Below are positions 55,101 through 64,000 of a stretch of 64,000 bases of DNA, piece after piece; position 1 is the first letter of the stretch; the number at the start of each line of letters is the position of its first letter. This DNA is from Cryoendolithus antarcticus. Taxonomy: Eukaryota; Ascomycota; Dothideomycetes; Cladosporiales; Cladosporiaceae. Under the pieces are notes generated by a model. The model was given only the letters and a program-made list of their open reading frames with translations, searched no databases and was not told the DNA's origin. The position numbers and the translations under genes are program-made. The stretch lies in assembly GCA_002077065.1 (NCBI GenBank), contig NAJO01000037.1, positions 416,424 through 480,423 of the forward strand, read 5' to 3'.

Positions 55101-56072
55101 TATAAGCCTGGGCAAAGTGACCCGCCGGGGACGTCAGCTGCGTGTTCGATCGACTGCCTCTGTTAGTGATCCCGGGCGGCGACATCACACTCGATGAGCT
55201 ATATCGATTGGGCTTCGAAAGCGCGGAAGGGAACGCATCGGCGTACTCCGGCGGTGTCGTTGGCTCGCTTTGAGCGATCATCTGTGCGACTGCGTGCTCG
55301 TGTCGCATGTTGTCCTCGACCTCGCGACGAGTGTCTGGGTCAACTTGCTCGATGAAAGCTTGTATCCGTCGCTGCTCAGCGAGAAGCTGCTCGTAATGGC
55401 GATATTCTCTTTCAGCCTGCTATATGTCAGTGGTCTTCCCGCAGCCCTGTCGAGATCTTCGTCCATCAGCGCAGAACATATAGCTGTGCTCACTTACCGG
55501 AGGTAATCTCGAGGCTAGGTTGCTCTATATAATAACAGTCAGTACGGATCAAGATCCAAATGCAGGCTACGCCGCTATACAGGATAGGCTCGTTGCCAGG
55601 CAGCAGCCTGGAAGTGTCGTAGCGCTGAGGTGGATTTGAGGGTGTGTTGCATGGAAGGTGCGTCCGGAGTGCAGTCTCGTTCCTGCCTCAAGAGCACTTC
55701 CTTCTTCACCGCACTTCTTGTGACAGCACATGCTTCCATTGCTTCTTACAAGCCAACAAGATCGCTATCCCTCATATTGCCATGCATCATGTTCATAGTG
55801 CCGAGGAGACGTACCTGTGCTGCTTCGCCTGCAGCAAGGCGGCGCTGCTGCCCGATGGGCGAAAGCGTGGGCAGCGCATTTGTCGTGAATCTCCTGGTCA
55901 ATCCAGCTCTTGCCTCGCTCGCAGCGGCATTCATGTTGGTAGCAGGGCCTGGCATGCCTCCACTCAAGCGATTTGGGTTTCGCGGAGGGGAGAGGGGGTT
56001 GCCTGAGAAGTTGGTGTATGCAGGCTGTTCTTCGCGCGGCGACTTGGGCCCGCCTCGGTAAGGGTACGCCAT
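52105..56072 (-). CDS. PUF-family (Pumilio) RNA-binding protein
   Basis: Four exons (55815-56072, 55498-55524, 54974-55416, 52105-54727) give 1116 residues; the second is a 27-nt microexon (SNLASRLPP). PUF proteins bind UGUA-containing 3' UTRs in the cytoplasm and repress or localise mRNAs. The N-terminus (MAYPYRGGPKSPREEQPAYT ... LTRRFTTNALPTLSPIGQQR) is disordered, then a coiled coil (AEREYRHYEQLLAEQRRIQA) and an acidic DDEEEDDDFLFDF patch. Eight Pumilio repeats are visible between about 53550 and 52600, with core triplets in GCRFLQRKLDE, FGNYLCQKLLE, HGTRALQKMIE, NGNHVIQKCLN, HGCCVLQRCVD, FGNYVVQYILD, FSSNVIEKAIR and FGNYVVQTAFD, plus YGRRLISKVMD. The tail is Asn/Gly/Gln-rich. It looks like the Puf4/Mpt5 side of the family, but I cannot settle which. 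A one-exon reading starting at 54711 would lose 250 residues. Confidence 0.92.
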
Positions 56073-57359
56073 GTTGAGAGCGTCGCTATGGTCCCGAGTA
56101 TCAGCATGGAGGCCTGCTGGAAGACCTGCTACTGCCTTGAACGAAAGCGAAGGGGAACTCACACCGACTCGAGAAAGACACACTCGGTAATTCCTCAACA
56201 CTCCAGTACCAGCGCAGCCCGCGCTCTTGAGCGCTAACACTTACACGAGGAACAATATTCAGCAGTAAAGACAGTGTTGGGCACACAGCACAGCGAAATC
56301 ATACAACTAGTGGGGAGGTGCTGAAGTCGCTCCTCGCCAAGCACTGTGTGCAAGCGCAGGGGGAGTCAGGTTCACTAGGTTCGGCCGGCGAGCACGCAGA
56401 TCCCGAAGAGCTCATGTGGAGGACCAGCTACGAATGGGGATTCAGCTATCGGACAATGTGGCCATGTTGCCGCTTCGTTAGTTCACAAATCTACCAATCT
56501 CAGGAGAGACACCACGCGCGCAGAATGTTCGGGTATTCCCCTTGGCCCAGGGTCGCTGAGAGGGTCGACTTCTTCTGACAAGCTTCGATGCCCTGCATTT
56601 GATGAAACGTGCGTCTAGAAGATGTTGCGCAAGAAGGACCCCACTTTGTCAACGTGCTGGGCGAGAACATGTGGACTGCTGCGGGCTGCTGCATATGAAA
56701 GTTGCGCTGCAGGCGATCTCGACGCTGCATAAGGCCATGCTGCTGCATTGTGAAGTGGACCACTTTCTTCTCTCCACGTTCGGTTAATGTTCGAAGCAAC
56801 GCTAATCGAGATCCCCACTTCGACTCAACCATTGAGCTTGAGCCGAGAGACAGGTGCAAATTCATTATTGTATGTAGAGTCGTCAGCACAGTCACGAACT
56901 ACTCAGCATGGAGCCTGCTCTACTTTTACGCTCGACTTCAGAAAAGCCGGAACGAATTGCGTCCACCAATATGTCTTGCTGTACACATCGAAAGGCAGGG
57001 GAATCGGATTAGCGTTGTTCCGACCCGGATTCTGTAATTGGTCGCGACAAGCATTCTGCAGACAGATCTCGAGTGACTGCTTCGATCGCGCTGTATGCAG
57101 ATGTGCAGAATGTGCAATTGCTATCACAGCATTCTCGCAAACGCGAATAAACTGTACCAACACATCATCGCCGCTACTTTGTGCATTCCCGTCGAACAGA
57201 GGCTTGATTCGGTTACCAACTCTTGAACTCGATCTGCTACATAAAAAACCTCCAAAAGCGTGACTTACGACTTCACTGATTGATGACTGTTCCTGAAAAT
57301 CCTGCTTCGCGCATGCGCACATCCATGCAGCGTAAGTAAAAGAAGGTCTAGCTCTCGAG
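56073..57359. promoter_or_regulatory. Divergent promoter region, PUF gene / RPC2
   Basis: About 1.3 kb separate two divergent start codons. Several open frames of 60-160 codons occur on both strands (for example 56787-57263 and 56903-57370), but they overlap each other, lack domains and have no consistent codon bias. No RNA gene is recognised. Confidence 0.5.
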
Positions 57360-60300
57360 ATGGCGCCCAAGACGAGAAAGGCTGGTCCAACGGAGGTGGT
57401 GTCAAAGACTTCGACGGTATTGCCACTCTAAACGAGATTTCGACGCAACGGGCCATCCTAACGTATCAATTGCAGAGTACCGCAAGCACAACGGCTAAGA
57501 AGCCGTCAGCACCGCCGAGAGCGACGCCGAAGACCAGCACGCAAGCCGCTGCAAAGGTGACAGTTGCAAGCGCACAAGATGAACCTCCTCCCCGCAAAGA
57601 GCCGAGTCTCAAGAAGGCGCCGATGGACGATATGGACGCCCTTCTTCGGCCATTCTACTACAGCAAGTCTCTCACAGATCCCATTAATACGGCTCGAGAC
57701 AAGTGGAACCTCCTTCCTGCATTCCTTCGAGTAAAGGGACTTGTCAAACAGCATATTGACTCCTACAATTACTTCACCGATGTCGATCTCCGGAAAATCG
57801 TACAAGCCAACTCGCTCGTCGTCAGCGAATCGAATCCAAGTAAGTACATCGAGTTCACGGACATCCGGATTGGCGAGCCGAACAGGCCGGAAGACGATAT
57901 TGGTGGCCATCGCGACAGCAATGTCACGCCAAATGAGTGCCGTCTGCGAGACATGACTTACGCTGCGCCAATATATGTTGACTACATCTACCCGCGATCG
58001 ACTGGCAAGACGAAGCGGAGGGACGTGCTAATCGGACGAATGCCAATGATGCTGCGGAGCGCCAAATGTGTTCTTAATGGACGATCAGAGGCCGCGATGG
58101 GACTGCTGAATGAATGCGCCGTCGACCCGGGAGGCTACTTCATCGTGCGCGGTACCGAGAAAGTCATCCTCGTGCAGGAGCAGCTCAGCAAGAACCGAGT
58201 GATCGTCGAAGAGTTCAAAGGTGTCATCCAGGCATCTGTTACCAGTCACACAGCGAATGTCAAAACAAAGACATACATCATTGCAAGCAAGAAGAATCCG
58301 CTCAAGACTGACCTGCTCGTACTCAAGCACAATTCCTTCGTCGAGGACATTCCCATAGCCATCGCACTGAAGGCTATGGGCGTCCAGGCTGATCACGAGA
58401 TTCTACTGCTTTGCGCTGGGCAAGACTCGGAGTACCAGGACATGTTCGCTCCAAATCTTGAGATCGCATCTCTGTATGGTGTACATACTCAGGAGCAGGC
58501 ACTGGACTTCATTGCCACCAAGATCAGGAAGGAGAATACCTTTGGCAGAATGAAGTCAGAGAAGACGCCTAAGCAACAAGCTCTTGATAAGCTTGCGCAG
58601 ACGATCATACCGCATGTTGAAGTGCAGAACCTTAACTTTCGGGCCAAGGCACTGTACCTTGCGTTCATGTCTCGGCGTGTGCTGCAGGTGATGAACAATC
58701 CCAAGCTGATCGACGATCGCGATTACGTTGGTAACAAGCGACTTGAACTCGCTGGACAGATGTTGTCAATCTTGTTCGAAGATCTGTTCAAGGAGTTCGT
58801 TTCCCACATCAAGCGAAGTATGGACAAGACACTGAAGAAGCTCAATCCCACGAAGGAGTTCGATCCGAATGATCACATACGCTCGTTTGAGTCGCGAATT
58901 ACAGGTGGACTAGACCGAGCGATCTCGACTGGCAATTGGAGCTTGAAGCGTTTTCGTATGGACCGTGCGGGTGTCACACATGTGCTCAGTCGCTTGAGCT
59001 ACATCAGTGCATTGGGCATGATGACTAGAATCTCCTCACAGTTCGAGAAGACCAGGAAAGTGTCTGGACCTCGTGCATTGCAGCCGTCCCAGTTCGGCAT
59101 GTTGTGCACTTCCGACACGCCCGAAGGTGAAGCATGTGGGCTTGTCAAGAACTTGGCGCTCATGACACACATCACAACATCCGACGAAGAAGGTCCCATA
59201 CGGACAGTGGTTTTCACATTGGGCGCAGAAGACGTGACGACAACAGCTGGACAGGAGATCTACGGCGACGGCTCATACATGATCTTCCTGAACGGCACAC
59301 CGATGGCTGTCACTCGCTCGCCGAAACAATTCCTGGTAGGCTTCAGAAGATTCAGACGCATGGGCAGGATATCGGAATTCGTCAGCATACACATCAATCA
59401 CCACCATAATGGGCTACACATTGCTACAGATGAGGGGCGGATATGTCGACCGCTGATCGTGGTTGAGAAGGGCAAGTCAAGACTGACTGTGCGCTTCCTG
59501 GAATCCCTTCGAAAGGGCACTATGGACTTTGACGATGCGCTCAGCAGAGGCATCGTGGAGTATCTGGACGTCAACGAAGAGAACGACTCGAACATTGCGA
59601 TATATGAGGAGAAGATTGACCGACATACGACACATCTCGAGATCGAGCCATTCACAATACTCGGCGCAGTCGCAGGACTCATTCCGTACCCTCATCACAA
59701 TCAGTCACCTCGAAACACATACCAGTGCGCCATGGGCAAGCAAGCTATCGGAGCCATCGCATACAACCAGACCACGCGGATAGACACCATCCTCTACCTC
59801 ATGGTCTACCCGCAGAAGCCGCTTGTCAGTACTCGGACGATCGAGCTAGTCAAATATGACAAGCTGCCAGCCGGCCAGAATGCGACAGTAGCAGTGATGT
59901 CCTACTCCGGATACGACATAGAAGACGCCCTCGTCCTCAACAAAGCCTCCTGCGATCGCGGCTTCGGTCGATGCCAGGTCTACAAGAAGACTAGCATGCC
60001 CTTGAAGTCCTACGGCAACGGTGCGAACGACCGCATGGCAGACAAGGACCCCACGAACCCTAAGCACGAAAAGCTAGGCACAGACGGCGTAGCTGAAGTC
60101 GGCGTCGAGCTCGAGCAAGGCGACAACTACATGCTCAAAGAAACGCCCATAGACCAGTACCGCTCCATCAACCCCAAGATGCAGACTTGGGCAAAAGCGC
60201 ACATGTCCTACAAACTCCCCGACCCAGCCTACGTCGACAAAGTCATGGCTACGCGAAACGAGCAGAATCAGATCCTCTTCAAGATCCTCACGCGGCAGAC

Positions 60301-61051
60301 CCGCCGCCCAGAGATCGGCGACAAGTTCTCCTCCCGCCACGGCCAGAAAGGCGTTGTGGGCATACTTGCCGAACAAGCAGACATGCCCTTCACTGACCGC
60401 GGCATAGTGCCAGACATAATCATGAACCCGCACGGCTTCCCCTCCCGCATGACAGTCGGCAAAATGCTCGAGCTGGTGTCTGGCAAAGCCGGCGTGTCGA
60501 CAGGCACACAACAGTACGGCACAGCGTTCGGCGGGCGCAAGGTGGAGGATATGGGCGATATACTGATCAAGCATGGCTTCTCGTACTCTGGCAAGGACTA
60601 CGTCACTTCTGGTATTACTGGCGAGCCTCTGCCGGCTTATGTCTTCTTCGGCCCGATCTACTACCAGAAACTTAAGCACATGGTGCAGGACAAGATGCAC
60701 TCGCGCTCTACCGGACCGCGGGCAGTGCTAACCCGTCAACCCACCGAAGGTCGCTCTCGAGCCGGTGGGCTACGTCTCGGTGAAATGGAGCGCGATTGCT
60801 TGATCGCCTATGGTGCTTCGCAGCTGCTACTCGAGCGGCTGATGCTGAGTTCTGACGCACATGATGTTGATATCTGCGAGAAGTGCGGACTGATGGGGTA
60901 TCATGGGTGGTGTCAGAGTTGCCAGGCTACCGGGGGGATGGTCAGGATGACTATCCCTTACGCGGCGAAGTTGCTTGTGCAGGAGTTGATGAGTATGAAT
61001 GTTAGTGCGAGGTTGAGGTTGGAGGATGAGTTTCCCGGTGGGAGTCAATGA
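57360..61051 (+). CDS. RPC2: RNA polymerase III second-largest subunit Rpc2
   Basis: Exon 1 is 57360-57416 (MAPKTRKAGPTEVVSKTST); exon 2 is 57476-61051, joined across a 59-nt intron with a CCTAAC branch. The product is 1210 residues. This is the RPB2-type catalytic subunit of Pol III, which makes tRNA, 5S and U6 RNA in the nucleus. Landmarks: FYYSKSLTDPINTARDKWNL (protrusion), VDPGGYFIVRGTEKVILVQE (lobe), SRLSYISALGMMTRISSQFE, SDTPEGEACGLVKNLALMTH (fork), YSGYDIEDALVLNKASCDRG, GDKFSSRHGQKGVVGILAEQ (hybrid-binding), MTVGKMLELVSGKAG, and the C-terminal zinc ribbon CEKCGLMGYHGWCQSC near residue 1153. The ribbon sequence and RTGPRAVLTRQPTEGRSR fit Rpc2 rather than Rpb2. The N-terminal 50 residues are a Pro/Ala/Lys-rich extension. 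Confidence 0.96.
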
Positions 61052-61461
61052 GAGAGTGATCGAGGATCGAGGATCTGCCGCGGAGGATGAGGAGAGGAAG
61101 ATTGAAGGATATGCGGCAGCGCCCATGAGAGGCGGATGATACACGTGAGGTCTTATACGGGTCATTGCATGTCGAGATTCGAAGAATATGCCTCCGAGGA
61201 GAGCACCATTGTACAGTACAGCGCATAATCGGCAATCGTCGGCATTTGCCCTCTTTCGGACCTCATTACACCGAAGTGACTTCAACACCACACAAGACTC
61301 GGGTAGCTGCATCGCCATCCGCCAATGCATCTCGATAACGCGGCAGACCTGCCTCCAGATCTCTCACAGTAAGTCATTTCCTCTCATCTCTCTTACTGCC
61401 CGCCTGTAGAGTCGCTGTTTCTCTTCCTCCTCCCCCAAGTTTCGAGATCAACACTCCAACC
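61052..61461. promoter_or_regulatory. Promoter of the flavocytochrome gene
   Basis: These 410 bp carry a strongly C/T-rich stretch just before the next ATG (61375-61460). A GTAAGT at about 61370 and a TGTAG at about 61410 could bound a 5'-UTR intron. Confidence 0.4.
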
Positions 61462-63015
61462 ATGCGCACCATCCCCTACACCGAAGTCCAGCTCCACAAA
61501 TCCGCCTCCTCCTGCTGGGTGATCCTCTACGACCAAGTCTGGGACGTCACAGCCTTCCTACCCTCCCACCCAGGCGGTACAAAGATAATCCTGCAATTAG
61601 CAGGCAGCGACGCAACATCCGAATACGACCCCGTGCACCCCGAAGGAACGCTCGAGAGCTCCCTGCCGCCGGAAGCGCTGCTGGGGAAGATAGATCTGGC
61701 CACGATGCCGAAAGCAGAGGCGGTGGAGGTAGGGAGGGAGGTGGTGAAACGGGCGAAACAGGAGGTAGGAGTGGGAGGAGGAACAGGGCATCCGCAGGAC
61801 GACGAATGGAAACCAGAGACAGTCGAACAATGTCTAAATCTCAACGATATCGAGCGCCTCGCAACCCGCAAACTCAGCAAAAAAGCCTGGTCCTACTACT
61901 TCTCCGCCGGTGACGACCTGCACACCAAATCTCACAACAACACAGCATACCGGCAGATCCTCCTCCGGCCCAGGATATTCGTGGACTGCACGCTCTGCGA
62001 CCCCTCGATCAATCTTTTAGGGAAACACAAACTACAGGTCCCTTTCTTCGTCTCCCCCGCCGCCATGGCCCGCCTCGGCCACCCAGACGGCGAGGCAGGC
62101 ATCGCGCGCGCAGCGGCGAAGTTTGGAGCGTTGCAGATTATCAGTAATAATGCGAGTCAGACGCCAGAGCAGATTGTTGCCAATGCGCCGGAGGAACAGA
62201 TCTTTGGCTGGCAGCTGTACGTGCAAACCACGCGCGCGAAATCCGAAGCCATGCTCGCACGAATCCACGCCCTGCCGAGCGTGAGATTCATATGCCTCAC
62301 GCTCGACGCCCCCGTGCCAGGAAAACGGGAGCATGATGAGCGGAGCTCGAATGTAGCTGCCTCGCTCCCCTCTCCCAGCGCATTAACATCCACGCCCGAC
62401 TCCGCTGAATCCCGCGCCGAAGTCGCTTCAGGCGGTGTAGGAAAATCCCTCTTCGCCGGCACAGCCCCAGACCTAACCTGGCGCACCACACTACCCTGGC
62501 TCGCCGCGCACACTTCCCTCCCAATCGTGCTGAAGGGCGTGCAGACGCACGAAGACGCCCTGCTCGCCTCGCGCCACACACCTCAAGTCCAAGCGATAAT
62601 CCTCTCCAACCACGGCGGCCGCGCCCTAGACACCGCGCCCCCGGCTATCCACACCCTGCTCGAGATCCGACGGCATTGTCCTGAAGTGCTCAAGACGCCG
62701 GGATTCGAGGTGTGGTTAGATGGAGGGATTAAGCGCGGGACGGATATTGTGAAAGCCCTGGCTCTAGGCGCGAAAGCTGTGGGGATCGGGAGGGCGGCGT
62801 TGTTTGGGTTGGGGGCTGGGGGGCAGGGCGGCGTGGAGAGGGTGATGGAGATTTTGAGGGGGGAGGTGGAGACTGCTATGAGGCTGTTGGGGTGCGGGAG
62901 GGTGGAGGAGTTGGGGCCGAGGTGTGTGAATACGAGGAGTCTGGAGAGGGATATATATCTAGGGGAGGATGGGGGAGGCGAGACGGAGGGAGATAGGATT
63001 AGGAGTAGGTTGTAG
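61462..63015 (+). CDS. CYB2: Flavocytochrome b2-like L-2-hydroxyacid dehydrogenase
   Basis: This single-exon gene of 517 codons encodes a fusion of a cytochrome b5-like haem domain with an FMN-dependent alpha-hydroxyacid dehydrogenase, the architecture of L-lactate cytochrome c reductase. Haem ligands: SHPGGT (His 36) and DPVHPEG (His 59). A linker of about 40 residues rich in Glu/Val/Gly follows. The FMN barrel shows VPFFVSPAAMARLGHPDGEA, ISNNASQTPEQIVANAP, GWQLYVQTTR, LTLDAPVPGKREHDERS (substrate Asp), VLKGVQ (Lys 358), LSNHGGRALDTAP (catalytic His 384, Arg 387) and LDGGIKRGTDIVKALALGAK. The Ser/Pro/Ala-rich loop between REHDE and TAPDLTW is the protease-sensitive loop. Unlike yeast Cyb2 there is no mitochondrial presequence; MRTIPYTEVQ opens straight into the haem domain. 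The substrate could be lactate or another hydroxyacid. Confidence 0.93.
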   Translation: MRTIPYTEVQLHKSASSCWVILYDQVWDVTAFLPSHPGGTKIILQLAGSDATSEYDPVHPEGTLESSLPPEALLGKIDLATMPKAEAVEVGREVVKRAKQEVGVGGGTGHPQDDEWKPETVEQCLNLNDIERLATRKLSKKAWSYYFSAGDDLHTKSHNNTAYRQILLRPRIFVDCTLCDPSINLLGKHKLQVPFFVSPAAMARLGHPDGEAGIARAAAKFGALQIISNNASQTPEQIVANAPEEQIFGWQLYVQTTRAKSEAMLARIHALPSVRFICLTLDAPVPGKREHDERSSNVAASLPSPSALTSTPDSAESRAEVASGGVGKSLFAGTAPDLTWRTTLPWLAAHTSLPIVLKGVQTHEDALLASRHTPQVQAIILSNHGGRALDTAPPAIHTLLEIRRHCPEVLKTPGFEVWLDGGIKRGTDIVKALALGAKAVGIGRAALFGLGAGGQGGVERVMEILRGEVETAMRLLGCGRVEELGPRCVNTRSLERDIYLGEDGGGETEGDRIRSRL

Positions 63016-63135
63016 GACAGTGTAACAAGTCACCACATAGCACTGCAGCTAGGCTTGCGATGCGGATCTTAGCACCCTAAGTGATCTCGCATCGCCTTTC
63101 TCCCTCCTCCCTCCTGACAATCAAAGCACGTCCTA

Positions 63136-64000
63136 CTAAAAGGCACTCGCCCCCAATCCCTCCCCTTCCCCCTCCATAACCACACCCATCAACCCCTCCT
63201 CCGCCAACCCACTCCTCAACTCGGCTCCTCTAGCCTCCCTACCCAACCTCTCCCAATCCCGCAAACCCCGGCGCTTCCTCTCCTCCTTGGCCTCAATAGC
63301 TCTCCTCAGCCTCTCAGTCTCCTCGGCCAGCTTATCTAGCCTCGTTCGATCGATGAGAGCGGGGGCTTTCTGGCCGCCGGGGATGGGCTGGGGGAGGGAC
63401 GAGAGGGAGGGGTGGATTGAGGGGGTTGCTGGAGCGGGTGGGTCGGGACGGCGGGAGAAAGCGGAGGGCGCTGAGGGGGTGGTTGTTGAGGGGAGGGTGG
63501 AGGAGCGGGGGCCGGTGGGTGTGGAGGTCGAGGTAGAGAGCTCGGGGAGGGGTTGAGCGGATGTGTTGCTGAAGCGTTGGGTGCGGGGGTAAGTTGTCGC
63601 GCTAGAAGTGTTGTTGGGCTGGCGGTAGGGCGTGGGTGGTTGGGAGGACTGCTGTTGATGCTGGGGTGGCTGTGTCGAGAAAGAGCTCCGTGGGCCGGCT
63701 GGAGGCGCTTGCTGTTGTTGCGGAGCGCTGTACTCGGATTCGCGCTCGAACTTCTGCCCTCGTCCGAAGCCTTCGCCCTGACCTCGTCCGAAACCCTCGC
63801 CCTGCCCACGCCCAAATCCACCTTCACCTCTCCCAAACCCACCTCCTCTCCCTCTAAACCCCCCAGGTCCAGCCCCGCCTCTTCCCCTAGGCGCAAACTC
63901 CCCTCCAAACCCACCTCTTCCACCAAACTCCCCACCTCCACCTCCAAATCCTCCCCTCCCACCAAACTCCCCAGCAAAGCCTCCCCGTCCCCTCGGCGCC
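63136..64000 (-). CDS. RGG-rich protein, 5' end beyond the window
   Basis: The last 288 codons are present and end at a TAG at 63136-63138; the gene continues past 64000. From the window edge the frame reads Gly/Arg/Phe repeats (APRGRGGFAGEF, FGGRGGFGG, GGFRGRGGGFGRG), then three copies of a GFGRGQGE-like unit (63760-63830), a Gln/Pro-rich linker, a Ser/Thr/Pro-rich segment, and a C-terminal charged helix (IDRTRLDKLAEETERLRRAI, EAKEERKRRGLRDWERLGRE). RGG regions bind RNA and are arginine-methylated. The charged helix at the end may be a protein-protein contact. I cannot identify the family without the N-terminus; RNA metabolism is the likely area. Overlapping frames in the same GC-rich repeats are shadows. 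Confidence 0.72.
   Translation of the reverse strand, partial: APRGRGGFAGEFGGRGGFGGGGGEFGGRGGFGGEFAPRGRGGAGPGGFRGRGGGFGRGEGGFGRGQGEGFGRGQGEGFGRGQKFERESEYSAPQQQQAPPAGPRSSFSTQPPQHQQQSSQPPTPYRQPNNTSSATTYPRTQRFSNTSAQPLPELSTSTSTPTGPRSSTLPSTTTPSAPSAFSRRPDPPAPATPSIHPSLSSLPQPIPGGQKAPALIDRTRLDKLAEETERLRRAIEAKEERKRRGLRDWERLGREARGAELRSGLAEEGLMGVVMEGEGEGLGASAF

Noticed and set aside
56787..57263. 158-codon plus-strand frame before RPC2
   Set aside because: It overlaps an equally long antisense frame, has no domain and no biased third positions.
60074..60700. 208-codon minus-strand frame inside RPC2
   Set aside because: It is antisense to the conserved Rpc2 core and reads as a His/Val/Glu-rich shadow.
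63336..63977. 213-codon minus-strand frame starting MLGSLVGGEDLE
   Set aside because: It is a shifted reading of the same Gly/Arg repeats; the RGG frame reaches a charged helix and a sensible stop and is preferred.

Overview
The window is nuclear DNA of a filamentous ascomycete, most likely a Dothideomycete-type Pezizomycotina fungus. The evidence is short introns of about 47-100 nt with GTAAGT/GTATGT-like donors and CTAAC/CTGAC branch sites, dense genes on both strands without operons, C-rich third codon positions, and fungus-specific families (Zn2Cys6 regulator, HeLo-domain protein, Ede1, Pga1, fungal-type Apc15). The species assignment is inference. I resolved exon structures by hand from splice signals and reading-frame continuity.

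Layout. 1-5 kb: a weak ORF, then a complete glycogen branching enzyme (-). 5-10 kb: mitochondrial ClpX (+), the APC/C subunit Apc15 (+) and a PPxY-containing unknown (-). 10.6-14 kb: a protein with two F-box-like segments (-), a Pga1-like ER protein (-) and a six-exon alpha-tubulin (+). 14.4-17.7 kb: a WW-domain protein with a prion-like Gln/Gly/Tyr-rich tail, and a HeLo-domain protein with a HET-s-like amyloid motif and a duplicated exon-intron tail. 18-25.3 kb: GABA transaminase (-), an unknown (-), adenylate kinase (+) and a Polycomb SUZ12 homologue whose last exon completes a PHD finger (-). 26-31.9 kb: Ypt1/Rab1 (-) and the ribosome-biogenesis helicase Ecm16/DHX37 (+), followed by a decayed helicase fragment. 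32.7-38.3 kb: flavin monooxygenase (+), a Cys-rich protein with a SUMO-interaction motif (-) and an MFS transporter (+). 38.6-43.3 kb: the endocytic scaffold Ede1 (+). 43.7-44.6 kb: about seven degenerate copies of a 109-136 bp tandem repeat. 45-50.3 kb: a Thr/Pro-rich membrane-anchored protein and a Zn2Cys6 transcription factor. 50.6-56.1 kb: a small unknown (-) and a five-exon-scale PUF RNA-binding protein (-; four coding exons found). 57.4-64 kb: RNA polymerase III subunit Rpc2 (+), a flavocytochrome b2-like dehydrogenase (+) and the 3' part of an RGG-rich protein (-) cut by the window edge.

Most genes are unrelated housekeeping genes, so no biosynthetic cluster is evident. The most interesting items are the HeLo/amyloid-motif gene, the SUZ12-PHD architecture, the degenerate minisatellite, and the hairpin-embedded alternative donor in the 45-kb gene. 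No tRNA, rRNA, CRISPR array or intact transposon was recognised.
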